From Methanomassiliicoccales archaeon (GTDB lineage Archaea; Thermoplasmatota; Thermoplasmata; RBG-16-68-12; SOIM01), in assembly GCA_004377185.1 (NCBI GenBank), contig SOIM01000027.1, forward strand, positions 1-54,097: 54,097 nt of DNA, read 5' to 3'. The notes below the pieces were generated by a model that made no database searches, had not been told where the DNA came from, and worked only from the letters and a program-made list of their open reading frames with translations. The position numbers were made by a program, and so were the translations under genes. This document shows, in pieces, positions 34,673 to 42,264 of this stretch; within the stretch, counting starts at the first letter, position 1, and every line of letters starts with the position of its first letter.

Positions 34673-36508
34673 ATGGAGGGAAGTGAATATCTTGACAGAG
34701 CTGTTGAAGACAACTTCGTAGAAATCGACAGGGTAAAGAAGCGCGTATCATACAATACGAGAGAAGGGGTGAAATCGTACAGTCTTGACAGGCCCGAGGA
34801 GTTCGTGAGGTCAGAATTCTATAGTGAACTCGTATACAAGTACAAGTACGAGCCTAAGAGGATAGGTCTGGAGATTGAGGTCCCCAGAAGGAAGCCCTCA
34901 GATAGGGCTGACATCGTTGTCTATGAAGATGACAATGGCAAGAAGCCATACATCATTGTCGAATGCAAAAGAGATGGTATCTCAGAAGCAGAGATCAGAC
35001 AGGCGATCGAGCAAGCATTTGGAAACGCTAACTCCTTAAGGGGAAAATATGCCGCCGTTGTTGCTGGAAGTGTGAGAATTGCCTTTGATGTGGCAAACTA
35101 CCCACCTACCGAGAGGGAGAAGAACGTCATATCTGACTTGCCCATCAGGTTTGGAAGAGTCCCAAAGTACACATATAAGAAAGGAGCTCCGGAGGTGGTT
35201 TTTGGAACTGGAGACAGAGACCTAGGCAAGCCAACACGCCAAGAGCTCTTGAACAAGTTTCAGCAATGTCACGACATTATTTGGGAGGGGGGGAAGCGAA
35301 ATCCCGCCGAAGCTTTTGATGAAATGAGCAAACTGATGTTCTGCAAGATATGGGATGAAAGATGGATGACAAAAAGAAGCGACTACTACAGATTTCAGAT
35401 AGGCACACACGAAACCAAGAAAGAGGTATCTAGTAGGGTTCTGCAAATCTATCGGAAGGCTCAAGAATTGGAACCTGGCGTTTTTGTGGACCCAATAAAA
35501 GCTGCCGACTCCATAGTTTATTCTATCGTACAGATTCTCCAAGAAATATCGTTGTCTAAAGCAGATTTGGACGCAAAGGGTGAAGCATTTGAGCACTTCT
35601 TAGGAAAGGTCTTCAAGGGAGAGATGGGACAGTACTTCACGCCTAGGGAACTTGTGAGATTTATGGTATCTTTTATGGAACCAGATGCATTCGACTATGT
35701 GGTCGATCCAGCGTGTGGTTCTGGTGGTTTTCTCCTGGAAGTTCTGGAACAAGTGAGAGAGAAGTTGTCTAGCGAGTTAGACGAGAAAGATGCCGATAGC
35801 AGGTGGCGTGATTTTGCGCTAGACCAAGTATGGGGGATTGAAATCAATAGTCAGCTGTCAAGGGTGGCTATGATGAATATGATTCTCCACGAAGATGGTC
35901 ACACCAATATTGAAAATGGGGATGCCCTAGATGACTCACAGAGTTGGACAAAAGAGGGAATCAAAAAGAACTTCCGTGAGAAGTTTAGCTTGCTTTTGAC
36001 GAACCCACCTTTCGGGGCTGTTGTCAAATGGGAGGAAAAGCAGTACTTGGAAGGATATGAACTCGGGAGGAGTCGGAAAAGACAGAAAGCAGAAATCCTG
36101 TTTATTGAAAGAGTGCTAGATTTTCTAAGACCTGGTGGACGACTTGCAGTCGTCTTGCCCGATGGAATCTTGACAAACTCGTCTCTCCAGTATGTGAGAG
36201 ACTTCATTATGGAAAGAACGCAGATTCTCGGCATAGTGTCATTACCACAAGGGGCATTTGCATATTACGGGTCAGGGATTAAGGCCTCACTGGTATTCCT
36301 TAGAAAAATCAAAGAAAGCGAAAGACTACCTGAAAACTACGCCATCTTTCTGGCAGAAGCAAAGCACATCGGGTACGACACAACTGGAAGATCTGACAAG
36401 AATGAGTTCCCAGAGATACTGCGAATGTGGGAAGAGTTCAAGGATCGTTACTTAGATAACGAGTTCGCGCCAAGAAGGGAGTATGAGAATGAAAAACCTA
36501 GCCAATGA
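34673..36508 (+). CDS. hsdM: type I methylase HsdM fused to a PD-(D/E)XK domain
   Basis: 611 residues from the ATG at 34673 (GGTGGAG upstream; an earlier ATG at 34616 is less likely). The N-terminal 130 residues are an HsdR-N-like nuclease domain with intact motif: RADIVVYEDD and YIIVECKRDG near residue 97, then a Gln-containing helix (AIEQAFGNANS). The N6-adenine methylase core has DPACGSGGFLLE near 344 and LLTNPPFGA near 443. No helicase/translocase is fused or adjacent. Thus modification and a possible cleavage activity are on one chain, with DNA specificity from the HsdS encoded next. Overlaps hsdS by 26 bases. Confidence 0.85.
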   Translation: MEGSEYLDRAVEDNFVEIDRVKKRVSYNTREGVKSYSLDRPEEFVRSEFYSELVYKYKYEPKRIGLEIEVPRRKPSDRADIVVYEDDNGKKPYIIVECKRDGISEAEIRQAIEQAFGNANSLRGKYAAVVAGSVRIAFDVANYPPTEREKNVISDLPIRFGRVPKYTYKKGAPEVVFGTGDRDLGKPTRQELLNKFQQCHDIIWEGGKRNPAEAFDEMSKLMFCKIWDERWMTKRSDYYRFQIGTHETKKEVSSRVLQIYRKAQELEPGVFVDPIKAADSIVYSIVQILQEISLSKADLDAKGEAFEHFLGKVFKGEMGQYFTPRELVRFMVSFMEPDAFDYVVDPACGSGGFLLEVLEQVREKLSSELDEKDADSRWRDFALDQVWGIEINSQLSRVAMMNMILHEDGHTNIENGDALDDSQSWTKEGIKKNFREKFSLLLTNPPFGAVVKWEEKQYLEGYELGRSRKRQKAEILFIERVLDFLRPGGRLAVVLPDGILTNSSLQYVRDFIMERTQILGIVSLPQGAFAYYGSGIKASLVFLRKIKESERLPENYAIFLAEAKHIGYDTTGRSDKNEFPEILRMWEEFKDRYLDNEFAPRREYENEKPSQ

Positions 36509-37925
36509 TTCTCCCCTGGTTTTCGTTCTAGGACGCAATGAGTTGGAGGACAGAATCGATGTGCGTTATTATAAGCCCGAATATAGACAAGTCTACAAGA
36601 ATCTGGAAGGAAGCCCGTTCAAGCTCTCAACATTGAAGAGAATATCAGATAAGATATTCAGTGGGATGACCCCTCTTTCTGGGGGACCAGACTATACAAC
36701 TTCTGACAAAGGAATCCCATTTGTGAGAAGCGGCGATATCAATGAGCGGGATGTGATAGATTTCGACTCGCTGCTATATGTCAAGAAGCAAGTTCACTGT
36801 CAGAAGATGAAATCCTCCAGACTGGAGAAGAATGATCTACTTCTCGCCATAGTGGGTGCTACCATTGGACAAGTGGCGCTCTACAAGTATGATGGAGAAG
36901 CTAACATAAACCAAGCCATTGCTGGTGTGAGACTGAAGAAGGGTGCTAATCCAGACTACGTGAAATGGTTCTTGCTTACAGAATTGGGACAGACTCAATT
37001 GGAGCGCCTAAAAAGACCCGTTGCTAGAGCAAATATCAATCTTCAAGAGATAGGTGAGATAAGAGTCCCTCTCCCGTCGCGTGAGACACAAAACAGTATT
37101 TCAGCATTAATGCAGGAAGCATTGGAGAGAGGAACTGGAAAGGAAAAAGAAGCCGAATCCCTTTTGAACTCTATTGATGACTACCTGCTTCAAGAGTTGG
37201 ACATAGCCCTGTCACAATTCGAAGGAGCAAGTCCCTATGCTTATGAGATTGGTGCCAAATCTATGAGGAACAAGAGGATAGATGTGGCATATTGGAAACC
37301 CCCACATAGAGAGCTAGAAAGGTCAATAGGAAACGGAAAATATGAGGCAATGCAACTTGGCGAACTAGTTGACAAGACAATAAATGGGCTTGACTACAGG
37401 GACTTCAGTGATTCAGGGACAAAATACCTGAGAGTCGGAAACTTGAAGCCCTTTGGGTTTGATGAAACGGACATAAAACGCATCCCATTAATCCCAGAAG
37501 ACGTGGATAAGGAGATTCGACTCAAAGCAAATGATATTCTCCTAACTCGAAAGGGTACTCCTGGTGTCGCCGCATTGGTCGGCAGTGAGGATAGGCACTA
37601 TATCATAAGTTCCGAGATCATCAGACTTGTTCCGAGAGGAGACCTAAGAATGAACGTTTTCTATGTTGTTTCAATCTTGAATTCCGTCATAGGCAAGAAT
37701 CAATTCTTGAGAAAGAGTGTCGGAGCGATCATGGGTAGTCTGACGCAAATAGTGGTGAAGTCCATTCTGATTCCGTTCCCACCAGTATCAACCCAAGACA
37801 GATTAGCCGCCGAAGTGAAATCCAGGATCCAAAGAGCAAGGCTGCTAAAGGAGGAGGCTGGCAGAATCGTGTCGGATGCGAAGGAGAGGATGGAGAGAAT
37901 ACTATTGGGCAAGGAGAATCTATGA
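36483..37925 (+). CDS. hsdS: type I specificity subunit HsdS
   Basis: 480 residues with two target-recognition domains, about residues 35-215 and 265-450. Each ends in the conserved helix start (IRVPLPSRETQNSISALMQEA; ILIPFPPVSTQDRLAAEVKS), and typical IxxGxTP/YxRxGN strands are visible (FSGMTPLSGG, FVRSGDI; KYLRVGNL). The two domains read the two halves of a bipartite site. The start could be the ATG at 36483 or at 36489. It overlaps the methylase gene before and the HEPN gene after (ATGA). Confidence 0.88.
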   Translation: MRMKNLANDSPLVFVLGRNELEDRIDVRYYKPEYRQVYKNLEGSPFKLSTLKRISDKIFSGMTPLSGGPDYTTSDKGIPFVRSGDINERDVIDFDSLLYVKKQVHCQKMKSSRLEKNDLLLAIVGATIGQVALYKYDGEANINQAIAGVRLKKGANPDYVKWFLLTELGQTQLERLKRPVARANINLQEIGEIRVPLPSRETQNSISALMQEALERGTGKEKEAESLLNSIDDYLLQELDIALSQFEGASPYAYEIGAKSMRNKRIDVAYWKPPHRELERSIGNGKYEAMQLGELVDKTINGLDYRDFSDSGTKYLRVGNLKPFGFDETDIKRIPLIPEDVDKEIRLKANDILLTRKGTPGVAALVGSEDRHYIISSEIIRLVPRGDLRMNVFYVVSILNSVIGKNQFLRKSVGAIMGSLTQIVVKSILIPFPPVSTQDRLAAEVKSRIQRARLLKEEAGRIVSDAKERMERILLGKENL

Positions 37926-38740
37926 GGTTGAACCGCGACAAGCCAATCGACAAAATCGAACTGAGATATGTTATTATCCACTCACTAAGCACTCTCGAAA
38001 TTAGGCTCAAGGAAGTCTTTGGAGAGGTGGCTCTCGATTCTTACGACATTCAGAATATCGAAGGCATTTTCCAAGTAGATGTTGTGTCCGCAACTCGAGC
38101 TGACCAGGAACTCAGCAGGGTTGAAATTCAAGTTCTCGATATGCCTTACCAGTCTATCATGGATTTCGAGGATGTGATCATTAGTGACGGTAGCATCTTG
38201 GAAGTGTGCAAGACCTATGATTCCTTTACAATTCAGGAAAACAGCGAATTCCTAGCAGAACTCTATGGCATAGAGATGAAGATTAGAGAGATTTACACTG
38301 TGCTGGCACGTCTGCAAGGCGTTCACCTGGAGAATTCCAAGGCAAGGCTGTACAAGAACTACAGACAGGAAGAGGAGACCTTCAGAAAGAGGCTGATTAA
38401 TGAATTCTTCTTCATCAGTTTTTCAGGTTACAAGGATGTAGACCGAAGGAAAGACGCCAATCTAACAGACCTCGTAGAGTCGCTAAGACAGGCAGAGCGA
38501 ATTGAGGATATCTCCAATGCTGCATTAGAACTCTCACATCCTACACTTCATCTCGAAGAACGATTCAATGAGTTGTCTAGAGTACCTGAAGCAATAGGGA
38601 GACTGGAGAATCTAAGAAACAATATCGCCCACCACAGATATGTCTCAGAGAATGATGTTGAGAATTTCGAGAGGGCACTAAGCATCGTCGATGATGTGCA
38701 CAATGCCTTTCTTGACAGGCTTGGTAGCGGAGAAATATAG
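37922..38740 (+). CDS. HEPN-domain protein in the type I operon
   Basis: 272 residues, mostly helical. Near residue 230 the sequence ENLRNNIAHHRYVS carries the Rx4-6H signature of HEPN ribonucleases. The rest (around residues 100-160, ELYGIEMKIREIYTVLARLQG) fits a helical bundle. HEPN proteins cut RNA on activation, often in abortive-infection or toxin systems. The ATGA overlap with hsdS means it is co-translated with the specificity subunit, so it may act as a fail-safe effector when restriction fails. The activation mechanism is unknown. Confidence 0.65.
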   Translation: MRLNRDKPIDKIELRYVIIHSLSTLEIRLKEVFGEVALDSYDIQNIEGIFQVDVVSATRADQELSRVEIQVLDMPYQSIMDFEDVIISDGSILEVCKTYDSFTIQENSEFLAELYGIEMKIREIYTVLARLQGVHLENSKARLYKNYRQEEETFRKRLINEFFFISFSGYKDVDRRKDANLTDLVESLRQAERIEDISNAALELSHPTLHLEERFNELSRVPEAIGRLENLRNNIAHHRYVSENDVENFERALSIVDDVHNAFLDRLGSGEI

Positions 38741-38938
38741 AGTGGAAGACAATCACACCTGAGCAAGAATTCCGTGTCCCACCAAAACCATATCATACTG
38801 ATAGACCCATCCTTCACTGAGGCTGGGAAGATACTGGTAGTCACAATGTAAGGGTTGGTGCAAACCTTTACTCCCACTACTTCCCTCCTACTCCCATCAA
38901 GGGCACTATTATCGTCTGGGAGAAGGGAAGTCGATGCC
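38741..38938 (+). other. intergenic with coding-like fragment
   Basis: A short frame reads HIILIDPSFTEAGKILVVT before TAA (ending at about 38851), with only a GTG start and no ribosome site. It looks like a gene remnant rather than a gene. Confidence 0.3.
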
Positions 38939-39352
38939 ATGACGGAAGAAAAGTCACCGCAGGAAAAGGCACTTGAGTTTGCAGAAGAATATGAGAAAGC
39001 CAAAGGTAGGAAGCCAACGTGTGTTCCTCTTGGTGGTGGTCATGATATTGAATCGAGTGGTCGAAAAATAGAAGTGAAGGGACGGAGTGGAGATTGGAGG
39101 AACATTGTATTGGAGGCTCAGAGCTATAAGAAAATGAAGAAGACAAGTCGCTACTATCTCTATGTTGTCACAAATCTGAGTTCCGAAGACAGGGAAGATT
39201 GGAGGCTCTACATTCTCAACAAAAGTGCGGTTGAGAAGCATGGTGTTCCGTGGACAGATCCCCGCCTGGCGGTAAACCCATCCAAGGACGAAAGAGAGAA
39301 GTACCGTGTACTGTATCCTTTGTCCATGTGGTTCACTCAAGGTGATGAATGA
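38939..39352 (+). CDS. DUF3883-like nuclease-fold protein
   Basis: 137 residues from the ATG at 38939. The pattern ALEFAEEYEKAKGRKP, then GGGHDIES and RKIEVKGRSG, then YYLYVVTNL is that of DUF3883-type proteins, a PD-(D/E)XK-related family (Asp of HDIES and ExK of IEVKG). Such domains occur in restriction and anti-phage proteins. It is the first of three tightly coupled genes, TGATG joining it to a 32-codon frame. Confidence 0.65.
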   Translation: MTEEKSPQEKALEFAEEYEKAKGRKPTCVPLGGGHDIESSGRKIEVKGRSGDWRNIVLEAQSYKKMKKTSRYYLYVVTNLSSEDREDWRLYILNKSAVEKHGVPWTDPRLAVNPSKDEREKYRVLYPLSMWFTQGDE

Positions 39353-39450
39353 TGCCAACCGCTGAGACACTCAAAGATGCGAAAAAGAAGGTTAAGGACT
39401 TAGAGATGAAATCCGGGGAGGAGTGGTATTACAGGAGGTCTCGCCCATGA
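39352..39450 (+). CDS. 32-residue coupled small ORF
   Basis: MPTAETLKDAKKKVKDLEMK followed by a short Trp/Tyr/Arg-rich tail. The start overlaps the DUF3883 stop (TGATG) and the stop overlaps the RusA-like start (ATGA); the ribosome site AGGAGG for the next gene lies inside it. Perfect junctions on both sides support a real translated peptide, possibly a coupling peptide or small inhibitor. Confidence 0.45.
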   Translation: MPTAETLKDAKKKVKDLEMKSGEEWYYRRSRP

Positions 39451-39887
39451 GGAAAGTGGAATTCGAGGTTCACGGTTGCGTTCCCCCCCGGAATGTGAGA
39501 CCGCCCTCGATGTGGAACAACCCAACGGAGATTCCGAGGGTAATGAAGCTCCGCAAGAGTGCCCTCAGTGCCATCCGAGGGAGGAAACCTTTCAGCAAGG
39601 ACATCAAACTGGCAATAGAAATACTCGTACCAAGGAGCCACAACAAGCCGGGGGACCTGGACAACTTCATCAAAGGGATTTGTGACAGTCTCTATAAGCC
39701 CGTCAAGAGCCTGGAGAATGAGAACTTTGAGCCCAATGAGATTTTCCGTCGACCAGAGAACGAAGATGTCCACCCGAGCAAGTTCGAGGTCATCGATGAT
39801 GACGGGCAGATAGTCAAGATCCATGCGACTATGGCCGTCGTGGAGTCCGAGGACTGGTTTTACAGCATAACAGTTGAGGGTGATTGA
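39447..39887 (+). CDS. RusA-like Holliday junction resolvase
   Basis: 146 residues from the ATG at 39447, ten bases after AGGAGG. The core GDLDNFIKGICDSLYKPVK and the later VIDDDGQIVKIHATMA reproduce the RusA signature, an Asp-Asn helix and the DD..Q strand that hold catalytic Asp residues. RusA enzymes cut Holliday junctions and are common in prophages. Pairing with a DUF3883-like nuclease gene is unusual. Ends 16 bases before the insertion sequence. Confidence 0.7.
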   Translation: MRKVEFEVHGCVPPRNVRPPSMWNNPTEIPRVMKLRKSALSAIRGRKPFSKDIKLAIEILVPRSHNKPGDLDNFIKGICDSLYKPVKSLENENFEPNEIFRRPENEDVHPSKFEVIDDDGQIVKIHATMAVVESEDWFYSITVEGD

Positions 39888-39902
39888 CGGTCAGGTACTG
39901 GA

Positions 39903-40630
39903 GGATGTCAACATAAGACCACCTGACCTTTCTTGATATGGTAACAACTCGTGAAGGATTTGATCCAGCAGTTCACCTGCTCAATGTCTGCATTATGTGG
40001 CCACCTCTTGTAGAACCTCTTTATCCTCTGCTTCAATATTCCGAACCACTGTTCTGTTGGATTCCTCGGACCGAATGTCCTGTGCTCCTTTGGTACCCCG
40101 AGACGATTCAACGCCCACCGGTACCATCCCGCCCTGTCCACATACACCATAGGTTTGTTGTCGCACTGCTCCAAGACCTTCCTCATGAATGAGATGGCCT
40201 CGAACCCGGACCTTCCCTGGCTGACCCATGTTGCCAGGACATCCCACGTGTCTATGTCAATTGCAGCCCATACGTACATCCACTTGCCCTGTATCTTGAT
40301 CTTGGTCTCATCCACTGCTATGGCCTTTCTCTTCCTCGATCTGATGAGGAACAAATGTCTGCATCTCAGGTACCACTTCCTTATCGCCTCATGACTAGCT
40401 TCCCCAAGAGTCTGGAGAACTGTGGAAGCATCCCTGAGAGAGAGTCCCAGATGGTACAGGACTATCCCCAACGATCTCAACCAATTCGACTTCCTAGCCC
40501 TACGAAAGATTCTTTTATGTTCTAGTGCATCCTCTACCAGCTGTAGCATACAGCCATCCCTTCCTGCCCTTTTGCCAGGCGCAGGAGGGATGCATCCCTA
40601 CAGCCTCATTCTTTCGTTAAGTTGACATCC
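39903..40630 (-). mobile_element. IS6/IS240-like insertion sequence
   Basis: Terminal inverted repeats GGATGTCAACATAA at 39903 and GGATGTCAACTTAA (complement of 40617-40630), about 13 of 14 identical, enclose a single transposase gene. Total 728 bp, a normal size for the group. I find no 8-bp target duplication at the borders, so the insertion is old or arose by recombination. Confidence 0.7.
39908..40549 (-). CDS. IS6/IS240-type DDE transposase
   Basis: 213 residues. An N-terminal helix-turn-helix is followed by the DDE core: AVDETKIKIQGKW (first Asp), MVYVDRAGWYRWAL (second Asp) and PTEQWFGILKQRIKRFYKRW (Glu). The stop codon sits within the terminal repeat. Appears intact. Confidence 0.85.
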   Translation of the reverse strand: MLQLVEDALEHKRIFRRARKSNWLRSLGIVLYHLGLSLRDASTVLQTLGEASHEAIRKWYLRCRHLFLIRSRKRKAIAVDETKIKIQGKWMYVWAAIDIDTWDVLATWVSQGRSGFEAISFMRKVLEQCDNKPMVYVDRAGWYRWALNRLGVPKEHRTFGPRNPTEQWFGILKQRIKRFYKRWPHNADIEQVNCWIKSFTSCYHIKKGQVVLC

Positions 40631-40732
40631 ACGCAAAAGGAGGAGGAAGAGATATACCCATGCACACAGGCTGACCCCTTGGTACCCAGGAACCTTCCTT
40701 CCTGCAGCCTGAATCCTAATTCTCCAAGATCC

Positions 40733-41464
40733 TCACTTGAAAACCAAGTCCCAGTAGGCATCCTTATATTCTTCCCATTCCATCAGCACATCCCAGACCT
40801 TGGCATGTCTTAGTATGAGATTTGGGAATCTCTTACGTTTTCTGCGATACCTAATGTAAAAGTCTACCCCCTCAATGAAATTACTGATTTCCTGACATGT
40901 CCAAATGACATAGTTTACATTGAGGCTGGGTTCCTTCTTCGCAAGGGCTGCACCTCGATGAACAATCGAATGTCTGGTCTGAACAGCCCAGTTCAGGATT
41001 TTGTATTTTCCAAAACGCAGAATCTTGAATCCAAACACAATGTTGTAGATCGCTTCCACTTTCTTGAGATTGTGAAATGAAGTATTGTCGATGATTGACA
41101 GTACAAATGCCCTCGGTCCTTGCAGAAGATCTTCAGGCGTAATCTTCCTATCGATGGCATAACCTTTTAGGAATTTCTCGATAACGGAGGGGTCCTTGTC
41201 CATTTCTTCGACAATTCGGTCCTTCAAATAGACTTCAAGGACTGTGACTAAGTAAACGAAGAACATGTTGTAGGTCAGTTCTTTATCTTTAGCCTTAATT
41301 ATCACATCGAGGATCTCTCTCGTCTCCTTCTTGATATCCACTGTATTCTTGGCAATTTTGGCAAGATTCTTGTACTGTTCAATGACAAAGACGGCTTCCA
41401 TCAGGTTGTCTCTACTTTCTCTGAAACGAGCAACCGAGCGGCTTGAGGGGATTGTTTTGGGCAT
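40733..41464 (-). CDS. RiboL-PSP/MAE_28990-like HEPN protein
   Basis: 243 residues, all helical. Around residue 168 the sequence WAVQTRHSIVHRGAAL carries the HEPN RNase signature (Rx4H followed by R). Preceding helices (VTVLEVYLKDRIVEEM, KITPEDLLQGP) match the RiboL-PSP-HEPN family seen in toxin-like and defence loci. No adjacent partner (MNT-type or other antitoxin) is visible. Starts at the ATG at 41464. Possibly a stand-alone abortive-infection nuclease. Confidence 0.65.
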   Translation of the reverse strand: MPKTIPSSRSVARFRESRDNLMEAVFVIEQYKNLAKIAKNTVDIKKETREILDVIIKAKDKELTYNMFFVYLVTVLEVYLKDRIVEEMDKDPSVIEKFLKGYAIDRKITPEDLLQGPRAFVLSIIDNTSFHNLKKVEAIYNIVFGFKILRFGKYKILNWAVQTRHSIVHRGAALAKKEPSLNVNYVIWTCQEISNFIEGVDFYIRYRRKRKRFPNLILRHAKVWDVLMEWEEYKDAYWDLVFK

Positions 41465-41933
41465 GCAGTCATTTTTCTAATCTCACTGATGTATAATTGA
41501 TTTTCTACAACTGTAAGGCCCCTATAGCGTCGTCAGCTTCTCTCATATCAGTCATGCGGGTAGAATTCTCTCGATTCAAGAATCCTAACGAAAAACCTAC
41601 CCTGGACATGTCAGTTCTGCTATTCCGAGGGTTCGCCATCAAGCTGGTGACCTTGTCCTTGAGTTCCTGAGTTCCTACTGCATGGTCTGAAAGCTTCCCG
41701 GGCTGTGTGGTGGTCGCACACTAAATGCTCACTGGAATACTCTGGGCAGTTGTCTGGGATTTCTTCGGGATTCATGGCAATGGAGGATTCTTCTCAGAGG
41801 GAGTGCTTAAGGATTTGTTTTTGAGCGAGAATCAGGGTGAAAGCCAAGGAAAGAAGAATTTGGTGAGATTACAAACGTCACAAGTGGGTCCAACTTGATG
41901 TGCAGGAGGGAATGGTGTTCTTCTCTTGGAAAC
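41465..41933. other. stretch without confident gene
   Basis: About 470 bases. A 51-codon minus-strand frame (41620-41775, starting MNPEEIPDNCPEYSSEHLVC, Cys/His-rich) has no ribosome site, so I do not call it. No structured repeat noted. Confidence 0.3.
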
Positions 41934-42119
41934 TCATTTCCTTTCATTTCTGGTTGTTTCCTTTGACTCAATTTCCTCGATACGCCTGCGGATAGCTTCT
42001 TTAACAAACTCAGAGACACTCACATAGCCCAGCTCCTTTCTTTTCTCAATGAGGTCTTCTACCTTTTCTATGAGTGATTCTGGTATTGTAAGTCCTCGAT
42101 AGTGCTTTCTGGTTGTCAT
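41934..42119 (-). CDS. CopG-like ribbon-helix-helix regulator
   Basis: 61 residues, a full single-domain ribbon-helix-helix protein: KHYRGLTIPESLIEKVEDLI, then GYVSVSEFVKEAIRRRIEEI. The TATA-like AAATATATAAC on the minus strand lies about 25 bases before the ATG, so the message is probably leaderless. Such small dimers repress toxin-antitoxin or plasmid genes. No toxin gene is adjacent; the next gene is divergent and unrelated. Confidence 0.65.
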   Translation of the reverse strand: MTTRKHYRGLTIPESLIEKVEDLIEKRKELGYVSVSEFVKEAIRRRIEEIESKETTRNERK

Positions 42120-42264
42120 GAAACTACACAGATGTTATATATTTGTAGGTCCATCTCATTTTTGTTGGATACGTCCCATACCCGTCCTACGTGGGGAAAG
42201 TACATAAGCATGCATCATATTGAGGAATGCGAGCAGCAGTAAGTTGGGAGGAGAGGCTGAGAAT

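Noticed and set aside
39895..40638. 8-bp target duplication at the IS borders
   Set aside because: Flanks GTACTGGA and ACGCAAAA do not match.
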